A DNA stretch of 64,000 bases, taken from contig JAUNJF010000015.1 of assembly GCA_030533405.1 (NCBI GenBank), positions 1 to 64,000 of the forward strand. Direction: 5' to 3'. The stretch is from Eubacteriales bacterium (GTDB taxonomy: Bacteria > Bacillota > Clostridia > Lachnospirales > Lachnospiraceae). Shown in pieces: positions 54,801-61,589 of this stretch. Both the position numbers and the translations under genes were made by a program. A model generated the notes under the pieces. That model worked only from the letters and a program-made list of their open reading frames with translations. It had not been told where the DNA came from and did not search any database. Positions within the stretch are counted from its first letter, which is position 1. Each line of letters opens with the position of its first letter.

Positions 54801-56252
54801 CTGCGACATAAAAATAGGATATTCTGTTTGCAATGCAAGATCGGTGTTATGAATATCAAATCCAATTACGCCAATTTTTCGATTTTTTAGTGTACCATAA
54901 TAGGAAACAATCTCTCCGTTTTCTGTACAAATAACGGGTGTTGCCCACTCTGGTAAATCATATATGTTTGCTGATGTAATCCCAAACGCATACTGTGCAA
55001 CATACTCTGTGACAGGACTCTCCACAAAACTTAACATACTATCCTTTATTTTTGATGCATGTAGTATGATATCCTTAAGCACCTGTTGTTCTTCATAATC
55101 CACAAACAGACAAGATGCATCCTCGTATGGTAATACAAAATCTTCCGGAAGCTTAACACCGTCAAAAACATATAAATCATACTGATCTTCTGTTTGGTTC
55201 AATACATTGATATCGTCCGCTTTATATACTTCGATGGTATCTTCTAAAGATAATGCTTTTTCTAAAAACACATTACCTTTTGACATCAACAACACCTTTT
55301 TGATTTCGTTCGATGTCACCTCTATGCTTTGACTGTTATCCGCTAAGAGGCTATCCTTTTCGCTCAATTCTGCTTTCATCACAACCCCTGCATCCACTGC
55401 AACTGGTTGCTCCTTAAAATAAACGACCTCGCTCTCTCCCGCTTTTACAAAAACAGATTGCACATCTACAATCTTGTTATTAAGATACAGACTTACATCT
55501 GTTGTAACGTCCTGCTCACCATAATTTGCCACCTTACAAAGTGCATGAATTCCATCTTTTTCAACATTATAGTTTACATAACACACCGAACAATTTTCGC
55601 CCTTGGAATACAGATTTTCGACTCGCAATGATGCATGTTCGTGATTCTTAATCCACTCCTCACTTTCAAACATGGTATCCGTATATCCAACTACCTGAAC
55701 CTGCTCCATCCCATTTACTAATGAGTTCACAACACTATTTGCCCCATTCAACGTACCTGGCAAAAGACTGGACTTTAATTCTCCCAGTCTCTTTTTTACC
55801 ATAATTTTATCACGTCCCTGATACACAACACTTGCATTTTCATCGCAGGCAATCAATGTTACCATCGCATTTTCCGAGAGCTGGTCTACCTGTTTTTTCG
55901 CACGGTCCACACTCTCTTCCAGGCGAGTTTTATTTCCTTCATATAAATGCTCCATACTCGCACTGGTATCTACAACAAGCACAATATTCTCTTCTACTTT
56001 TCCGCCATTTTTCATTACAGGTGCCATAAGCGCAAAAATCAAAAGAAACATTAATAGTATCTGTAAATACATCAATATATTTTGTTTTAACTTTTCAAAG
56101 GGAGTCTTGGCCTCAAGATTTTTGTAGATTTCCTGCCAAAGCATGATGGAAGAAAACGGCATATCCTGCGCTTTCTGTTTTAAAATATATAACAAAATAA
56201 TAACCGGCACCAAAATTAGAAATGCCAATGGCCACATATTCTGTACTGTCAT
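51861..56252 (-). CDS. Giant membrane protein with three VWA domains
   Basis: About 1463 residues from ATG 56252 behind AAAGGAAAAG; a 50-residue upstream extension was rejected. The N-terminus is BatA-like (WPLAFLILVPVIILLYIL, then PFSSIMLWQEI). VWA domain 1 starts near 88 (IVLVVDTSASMEH). A double membrane helix lies at about 531-583. VWA 2 starts near 587 (IFLVDVSDSMAAN, VLITDGSENEG). VWA 3 starts near 930 (AMVIDQSGSMCSP, HIILLTDGQDG). A last helix is near 1344-1366, then a Lys/Glu-rich cytoplasmic tail. All three carry Asp-x-Ser-x-Ser metal-ion sites. In other bacteria these parts are split among two or three proteins. It is the main surface output of the MoxR operon. Confidence 0.85.
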   Translation of the reverse strand: MTVQNMWPLAFLILVPVIILLYILKQKAQDMPFSSIMLWQEIYKNLEAKTPFEKLKQNILMYLQILLMFLLIFALMAPVMKNGGKVEENIVLVVDTSASMEHLYEGNKTRLEESVDRAKKQVDQLSENAMVTLIACDENASVVYQGRDKIMVKKRLGELKSSLLPGTLNGANSVVNSLVNGMEQVQVVGYTDTMFESEEWIKNHEHASLRVENLYSKGENCSVCYVNYNVEKDGIHALCKVANYGEQDVTTDVSLYLNNKIVDVQSVFVKAGESEVVYFKEQPVAVDAGVVMKAELSEKDSLLADNSQSIEVTSNEIKKVLLMSKGNVFLEKALSLEDTIEVYKADDINVLNQTEDQYDLYVFDGVKLPEDFVLPYEDASCLFVDYEEQQVLKDIILHASKIKDSMLSFVESPVTEYVAQYAFGITSANIYDLPEWATPVICTENGEIVSYYGTLKNRKIGVIGFDIHNTDLALQTEYPIFMSQLTDVLLHVSEQHQEIKNFPESESMVEPVQETDVTGEKGFAKTGGRAIRNLILIVALLLLVIEWIVYIRQVNTSKKRQFLVVRLLLMLVIVCAMLGLSITKKQLKSETIFLVDVSDSMAANVPEIEVYLQQMIQSMPEHNMAGVVAFGKDSVVDQFITDQKVFTDFTVAPITTATNIEKAVQNACSLFHDDVSKQLVLITDGSENEGSMSVAATTIKGKDVSLYTIALEDSIASNQEVYIDGLDVPAVVHVGDHYNITVSVTSNIETNAVISLYAGRTLKGQQDVRLNKGRNQFVFEDEGVNGTIANYRAIVEAEEDTIGDNNSYVAFSQIEAKPRVLLVEGKAKEAKEFKNVLDAINMDYDCVTAKGVPTSVSELNQYKAIISVNVHHDDLRDGFDKALASYVKDFAGGYICIGGDNSYALGGYRDTILEEILPVNMDLQGEKEIPKMAMAMVIDQSGSMCSPAIDNSSMTGLDLAKQAALSGVDQLRETDEIGVLAFDDSYNWIVPIQMADHLVEIKDKIYSIAYGGGTSIYPAIQEAYQKLLKSDAKLKHIILLTDGQDGFREYDGLLNLINEAGITVSSVAVGTEADIELMQSIAEKCGGRYYYTDVNNSIPRIFAQEVYLSTNTYLINEPFYPTITSGNQVLSGVFDEGCPALYGYIAATPKQTADVLLMSDREDPILSTWQYGLGKTVAWNSDVSNEWTAEYATWENNTLLWSNLIHYVMTETELAGDTLEIQKAGNSAKIHYETKEYEKETKVSAVVTDEEGNAREVMLDAVKPGVFETNLDTEQIGIYNISMRKKNGEELVSNYNSAYANQYSAEYQFHDSVNDVTTFTKQANGTMISMEDSVWKQKQETVKSRVSLTTFFLILAILFLMFDIVIRRLSIDVYSYIRRFLNGIQNQIAIQKSAHVIKSQHEEKQDKEISKAEDFGAIHDVEQKKSSNAKKKESKKKDTKKQEAASPEMIDMNQLLKKKKDRE

Positions 56253-56286
56253 ATGAATTCTTTTCCTTTCTAAGTGATCTGTGCAT

Positions 56287-57162
56287 CTACTTTCCCTGTA
56301 ATACACCTGAAAAACCATGTAACATCGCAGACACAATCGATTCATCTGATTGCATACACATATAAACTGCATGATATTTTCTTGCCAGCTGTGACAATTC
56401 ATTTTGCATCCTCAAAATCCGTTCACGATACTTCGCAATTGTTGTATTAGACATTGTAATCTTAATTGCCTCACTAGTTTCCATATCAATCATATTCAAT
56501 GTCCCTTCATAATCCGCAGTCAGTTCTTCTTTCGATAAAATCTGTATGAGCACAATTGTTTGTTTTTTGAAGGATAAATACTTGATTGCTTCCTCTATAC
56601 CATTCTCATCTAAAAAATCACTAATAATAAAGGAAACACCACCACCTTGAATTGGTCTTTTACGAATTGCCGTATTCAGTGTCGTCTTTCCATCAAATTG
56701 AATTCGCTCCAAGTCCTTTAAAATCGTACCAAAAGCCGCTTTCCCTGTCACACCTTTTCCCTTAGTGACAGAGTTTTCATGCATTTCATTGATACAAACA
56801 CGATCCAAATTATTCAATATCACATAGGACAGCGCTCCAGCTAACTGCAATGCCATCTTAGACTTTGGATATTCCCCAAATTCCATCGACTTACTTGTGT
56901 CAATAAAGATTTGAAAAATAGCCTCTTTTTCTTCCATGAACTGTTTGATATATAATTTGTCCGTTCTTCCATACGCATTCCAGTCAATTCTTCGAATATC
57001 ATCGCCAAGCATATACTCTCGAAAATCCGAAAATTCAACAGAATTACCCTTCGCACTGGATTTACGCACACCACTCATTCCTACGGACAGTTTCATGTTC
57101 AAATTCATTTTCAGCGTATTTAATTTCCCAAAAAAGTCTTTATCAAAAAGCTGTGTTTCCAT
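56287..57162 (-). CDS. DUF58 protein of the MoxR system
   Basis: 291 residues from ATG 57162, with GGAG six bases upstream. DUF58 signature: GMSGVRKSSAKGNSVEFSD, then FREYMLGDDIRRIDWNAYGR and DKLYIKQFMEEKEAIFQIFI. A VWA-like half follows with DTSKSMEFG and ISDFLDENG. It has no membrane segment. DUF58 proteins work with MoxR ATPases, usually to assemble or activate a metal-dependent partner. The gene lies between moxR and the triple-VWA gene. Confidence 0.92.
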   Translation of the reverse strand: METQLFDKDFFGKLNTLKMNLNMKLSVGMSGVRKSSAKGNSVEFSDFREYMLGDDIRRIDWNAYGRTDKLYIKQFMEEKEAIFQIFIDTSKSMEFGEYPKSKMALQLAGALSYVILNNLDRVCINEMHENSVTKGKGVTGKAAFGTILKDLERIQFDGKTTLNTAIRKRPIQGGGVSFIISDFLDENGIEEAIKYLSFKKQTIVLIQILSKEELTADYEGTLNMIDMETSEAIKITMSNTTIAKYRERILRMQNELSQLARKYHAVYMCMQSDESIVSAMLHGFSGVLQGK

Positions 57163-57177
57163 ATTGTTCTCCACAAA

Positions 57178-58149
57178 TTAACGAATACTTCCTATCATTT
57201 CTTTAATTACTGCATCTGCTTGTATACCATCCGATATTGCTTCAAAGTTCAATGCCAAACGATGACGCAGTGCTGGATATGCTACAAATTCAACATCCTC
57301 AAATGCAACATTGTATCTTCCTTCCATAAATGCTCTCGCCTTTGCTGTTTTCACAATTGCCTGCGCCGCACGTGGGCTGGCTCCCGTTTGAATATATTTT
57401 TTTGTAACTTCTGGTGCACCAGCAACCTCTGGATGTGTTGCAACAACAATGGATAATGCAAAATCCATGACTGCATCTGCAATCGGCATTTCTCGAATCA
57501 CTTCTCGTATTTTCAAAATATCATCACCTGAAATGATACTGCGAAGTTCCACTTTCTGATTCATAACTGTAATGTTCATAATATCCTTTAACTCATCTTT
57601 ACTTGGGAAATCAACCAACAACTTTAACAAAAAACGGTCCAATTGGGCTTCAGGAAGTGGATAAGTTCCTTCATTTTCAATTGGATTTTGTGTTGCCAAT
57701 ACCATAAATGGTTTCGGTAATTCATATGTCGCCTTTCCCACTGTTACCGTTTTTTCCTGCATTGCCTCCAATAATGCAGACTGCGTTTTCGGTGTCGCAC
57801 GATTAATCTCATCTGCCAACACAATATTAGAAAAAACTGGACCCGCTTCAAATTTGAATACATTGTTACCATTTTCTTTCATAATCAGATTGGTACCAGT
57901 CACATCTGCCGGCATCAAATCTGGCGTAAACTGAATTCTTGAAAAGCTCGTACTTAAAACCTTTGAAATTGCCTTAACAAGCTCTGTCTTTCCAAGTCCT
58001 GGCACACCTTCTAACAATATATTACCATCTGCTAAAATCGCCAATAGCACTTGTCTGATAATATCTCTTTGACCAATAATACCTTTTCCGATTTCTTCCT
58101 CACAAGCTCGAACCTGTTCGATCATTTCCTGTAACTTTTTCTCGTCCAT
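57178..58149 (-). CDS. moxR: MoxR-family AAA ATPase
   Basis: 323 residues from ATG 58149 behind GGAGTTATAGT. Walker A NILLEGVPGLGKTELVKAI, GTNLIMKENGNNVFKFEAGP, Walker B IVLADEINRATPKTQSALL, sensor 1 VLATQNPIENEGTYPLPEAQ and the C-terminal TGASPRAAQAIVKTAKARAF are all present. MoxR proteins act as chaperones for VWA-domain partners, here probably the triple-VWA protein two genes downstream. The gap to the coiled-coil gene upstream is 51 bp. Confidence 0.95.
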   Translation of the reverse strand: MDEKKLQEMIEQVRACEEEIGKGIIGQRDIIRQVLLAILADGNILLEGVPGLGKTELVKAISKVLSTSFSRIQFTPDLMPADVTGTNLIMKENGNNVFKFEAGPVFSNIVLADEINRATPKTQSALLEAMQEKTVTVGKATYELPKPFMVLATQNPIENEGTYPLPEAQLDRFLLKLLVDFPSKDELKDIMNITVMNQKVELRSIISGDDILKIREVIREMPIADAVMDFALSIVVATHPEVAGAPEVTKKYIQTGASPRAAQAIVKTAKARAFMEGRYNVAFEDVEFVAYPALRHRLALNFEAISDGIQADAVIKEMIGSIR

Positions 58150-58200
58150 ACTATAACTCCATTCTCTGATTGGTATTGTCACAAAATCACGTACAATCCA

Positions 58201-59736
58201 TTAGTTTAATCCATCAAAATAATTTTTAATTTTATCCTTCATATCACTCGGATAACCAGACTCATTTACCTTTGTATATGCCTTTTGCTTATATTGTCCT
58301 GATACAGAACCGTAACTGACTTTATTACCTGACCACGCCTTTGACTCATTTGATTTTTGACGTATAGATGAATCATTTCCATTGGCCTTTCCAGTTAAAT
58401 TATCATCATTTCCCAACATACCGTCTGGAACTGTAATATTCTCATCTGTCTTGGCAGCGCCTTCTCGACCATCCTTACTTCCGTAATTCCATCCTGCTCC
58501 AGGTCCATTGCCATTCCCGGAACCGTTCCCTTTGCCGTTGCCTCCACCATTTCCATTCCCATTTCCATTGTTTCCAGCATTTCCAGGACCATTTTGATTT
58601 GCCTGATTTTGCTGATTGGATGCCATCTGTCCAGTGGTTGCATTTTGATTCGATGCGCTCTGATTTGACGCATTTTGATTTGATGCATTCTGGTTCGCCC
58701 CATTTTGATTCGATGCATTTTGGCTATTCAACTGCTGATTCATTGCATTTTGTACTGCATTTTTCGCTTCAGCATAAGAAGCATCTGTCGGTTGTGCTTC
58801 CTGATAATTGTCTGCAGCCTGCTGTAATGCATCATCACTCATTTGTGCAGCCAGCTCTGCCATCTTCTCATATGCCTTTTTCTGATCTTTTTTATTTCCA
58901 TTCTTTGCCTTTTCCAACGCTTCTAATGCTTCTTTTGCAAGCTGATCTTTTTTATCCTGTTCCTGTTTTCGAGTTTCCTCTGCTGCTTTTTTTAAGGTAT
59001 CACTCACACCCTTGTTCTTTGACTTATCCGCTGCCAGTTCCATTTTCTTTGCCAAGCGCTCCTTCATTTTGGCAAGTTCTGCGCTAGAATCCGCTTCTTT
59101 CAATTCCTTTTTGGCATTTTTTAATTGCTCGCTTAATTCTGCCATCTCTGTTTCAGATATTTCATGCTTATCTTTTAATTCTTTTTCCAGCTTTTCTAAT
59201 TTTGCAATTTCTTCTTTTGCCTCTTTGGTTACTTCATGACGCATATTTGCAATCCGTTTGGCTGGTGTGTCCAATGTACTACAAACCAAAAATAAAAATG
59301 CCAAACTAATAAAAACAAGCATCTGTTTTTTCCCAATTCGGATTGGAAATTCCTTTCGAATATCAAAATGCTCCGTAATCTTTATCGCATCTTTTTTCTG
59401 TAATGTTGCAAATGCATCATTTCTCCCATTTAAAAATAACGCCGTTGAAATCTTTTCCTGATATCCCTTTGCGTCAACCAAAAGAGCAGACTGCTCCATG
59501 GTTGGTGTCCTTTGAATCCCTCGAATCCATCCAGCAATCACACAGCCACCAATGACAATAGCAGCTAGGATAATGGAAGCATAAAATGGAACAATAAGCG
59601 CTATGCCACACAAAATATTCGCAACAATCAATCCCATCGTACAAATCTCTATTAAATTGGTAATGATACTTTTTTCACTTTGTCGCTTTTTTACGCGCGT
59701 CACAAAACGCTTAATATTTTGATCAAGCTCCATCAT
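58201..59736 (-). CDS. Membrane coiled-coil protein with Asn/Gly-rich repeat region
   Basis: 511 residues overlapping the permease gene by 14 bp. Two membrane helices (about 32-52 and 54-72) and a third near 138-155 precede a long coiled coil (about 165-320) rich in Glu and Lys. A repeat NQNAS, Gly-Asn and Gly-Pro-rich linker follows (about 325-430), then a Ser/Lys-rich end with VSYGSVSGQYKQKAYTKVNE. The family is not recognised. The architecture suggests a scaffold reaching from the membrane through the wall. Confidence 0.75.
   Translation of the reverse strand: MMELDQNIKRFVTRVKKRQSEKSIITNLIEICTMGLIVANILCGIALIVPFYASIILAAIVIGGCVIAGWIRGIQRTPTMEQSALLVDAKGYQEKISTALFLNGRNDAFATLQKKDAIKITEHFDIRKEFPIRIGKKQMLVFISLAFLFLVCSTLDTPAKRIANMRHEVTKEAKEEIAKLEKLEKELKDKHEISETEMAELSEQLKNAKKELKEADSSAELAKMKERLAKKMELAADKSKNKGVSDTLKKAAEETRKQEQDKKDQLAKEALEALEKAKNGNKKDQKKAYEKMAELAAQMSDDALQQAADNYQEAQPTDASYAEAKNAVQNAMNQQLNSQNASNQNGANQNASNQNASNQSASNQNATTGQMASNQQNQANQNGPGNAGNNGNGNGNGGGNGKGNGSGNGNGPGAGWNYGSKDGREGAAKTDENITVPDGMLGNDDNLTGKANGNDSSIRQKSNESKAWSGNKVSYGSVSGQYKQKAYTKVNESGYPSDMKDKIKNYFDGLN
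58620..58740. repeat. 15-bp tandem repeat inside the coiled-coil gene
   Basis: About seven degenerate units coding NQNAS or NQNGA, with a period of 15 bp. Such repeats can change length by slippage, in frame. Confidence 0.7.
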
Positions 59737-60649
59737 TTCCTTTTCTCTTTCCCTTTACTTTTTTTGTTTTCGTTGCAACAACCGAACGTGCAGCTAACTT
59801 TAAAAATCCAAAAGAAACCAATAAATTGAGAATCATAGAAATCGGAATCCATGCCCGATAAATTGTCTGCAAAATCGTACTTGACTTTCCTGATGATTTC
59901 CACAATTCAAACACACTTGTTCCAGATACCGAGCGAAGTATAAAGTCAAAAAATGGTGCATATGGGTTCAGCATTAATACCATTAATTCTGCTCCTATTT
60001 TATAATTATAGCCATCTCCATATTTCATATAACCAACATAGTTCTCGATACCAATCCATACACCGCTAATAATCCCTGTACCTGCAATAATACCAATCCC
60101 GATTGCAATGGTTAGGATTGTTGCTGCCACAGACTTCTTTACCACACTGGAACAAAAAATTCCGACACTACCCACATATATCCCTAAGTAAAATAGCATT
60201 CCAACCTGGAAAAACAAAGCGCTCCAATTCATACCACCAAGTACAAAGGATATTGCCAAAAGTGGCACGCTCGCAATAATGTACATCATCGTTACAATGA
60301 CTGCCGACTCCAGCTTACCAAATACAATTTTTAATGGTTTTACCGGCGTGGTTAACATAATATCCAACGTTTGCCGTTCTCTTTCACCTGAAATTGCACT
60401 CGATGTAAATACTGGCACAACCAGACTTAAGAGCCCACATTCTAAACATGCTAATGTTGGAAACAATTGTAAAAGACTTTGATAATCATATACACTGGTA
60501 TTTACTTGTGCAATCACCATTACAAACACCACAATCAGTGTAAGCAACAAATTAATTCCCATAATCAGAAGTGGCATCTTGATACTTCTGGATCCTACCA
60601 TTAATTCTCTTTTTAAAATCGGATTGATTTGTAATTTATGCTTCATCAT
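59723..60649 (-). CDS. ABC-2 type transporter permease
   Basis: 308 residues behind GGAGGACAGA. Six membrane segments (first about 27-50), with the ABC-2 motif SGERERQTLDIMLTTPVKPL in the first cytoplasmic loop. It resembles GldF/NatB/CcmB-type permeases. It overlaps the ATPase gene by 14 bp and the next gene by 14 bp, so translation is coupled. Substrate unknown. In Gram-positives, neighbours of this kind occur with MoxR/DUF58 operons. Confidence 0.88.
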   Translation of the reverse strand: MMKHKLQINPILKRELMVGSRSIKMPLLIMGINLLLTLIVVFVMVIAQVNTSVYDYQSLLQLFPTLACLECGLLSLVVPVFTSSAISGERERQTLDIMLTTPVKPLKIVFGKLESAVIVTMMYIIASVPLLAISFVLGGMNWSALFFQVGMLFYLGIYVGSVGIFCSSVVKKSVAATILTIAIGIGIIAGTGIISGVWIGIENYVGYMKYGDGYNYKIGAELMVLMLNPYAPFFDFILRSVSGTSVFELWKSSGKSSTILQTIYRAWIPISMILNLLVSFGFLKLAARSVVATKTKKVKGKRKGNDGA

Positions 60650-61589
60650 TCTGTCCTCCTGTAATCTTCAAGAATAAGGATTCCAAATCTTCCTTTTCAC
60701 GGTAAAATTGACTCACCATAATATGTTTGTCAAATAACGCCTTCAAAAGCTCAGCAGACTGTTTCTCATCTCCACCAAAGGTAACAAGCAACTCATCTTC
60801 TGTATAGTTTAATTTTGACACCAATGGTTGTTCCTTCAAAAATGTTGCAATATAATTCTGTGCTTCTTCTTTTTCCATATTTTCAACATAAGCTTTGATT
60901 TTAATAGGCTGCAATCCCTGTGTTCTTTGCATAACCTCTTCCACTTTACCACTTGTAATCAGTTTTCCATGTTCCATAATACCAATGCTGGTACACATTT
61001 CTGATAACTCAGGCAAAATGTGCGAACTAATAATAATGGTTTTTCCCATTGCACTTAAGTTCTTTAATACTTCCTTCATCTCAAATCGGGCTCTTGGATC
61101 CAATCCAGAGTTTGGCTCATCTAACACCAACAAATCTGGATTATGTATCAACGCTCTTGCAACACATAAACGCTGCTTCATACCACGAGACAAGGTATCC
61201 ACAAATTCATCTTCCTTGTCTGATAAATTCACAAGCTCCAATAATCCTTTGGATAACTCATCTACCGTTTTTTTGTCCATTCCATACATGGAACCATAAA
61301 ACTCCATGTATTCGCTGACCTTTAAATTATCGTATACACCAAAGAAATCTGGAACATAGCCAACCTTTCGCTTGATGTCCTCCTGATTCTTTATGGCATC
61401 TATCCCATCTACATATACATTTCCGCTAGTAGCTTTTAATAGACCACACACAATTCGCATAGTTGTTGTTTTACCTGCTCCATTTGGTCCAACAAATCCA
61501 AACAACTCACCCTTTTCAATATGGAGGTTCAGCTGATCTAATGCTAAAAACTTTCCATATTTTTTGGTTAAATTTTCTATTCTTAACAT
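60636..61589 (-). CDS. ABC transporter ATP-binding protein
   Basis: 317 residues behind AAAGGAGGAACAG. Walker A VGPNGAGKTTTMRIVCGL, signature LSRGMKQRLCVARALIHNP, Walker B LLVLDEPNSGLDPRARFEM and switch SSHILPELSEM are present. A C-terminal domain of about 90 residues follows. It is the DrrA/GldA-type ATPase that pairs with ABC-2 permeases. It starts directly at the end of the amidotransferase-like gene (1 bp apart). Confidence 0.94.
   Translation of the reverse strand: MLRIENLTKKYGKFLALDQLNLHIEKGELFGFVGPNGAGKTTTMRIVCGLLKATSGNVYVDGIDAIKNQEDIKRKVGYVPDFFGVYDNLKVSEYMEFYGSMYGMDKKTVDELSKGLLELVNLSDKEDEFVDTLSRGMKQRLCVARALIHNPDLLVLDEPNSGLDPRARFEMKEVLKNLSAMGKTIIISSHILPELSEMCTSIGIMEHGKLITSGKVEEVMQRTQGLQPIKIKAYVENMEKEEAQNYIATFLKEQPLVSKLNYTEDELLVTFGGDEKQSAELLKALFDKHIMVSQFYREKEDLESLFLKITGGQNDEA

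Noticed and set aside
56253-56402. 50-residue extension of the triple-VWA protein
   Set aside because: It is antisense-like, cysteine-rich sequence that overlaps the DUF58 gene. ATG 56252 follows AAAGGAAAAG and starts the BatA-like membrane segment.
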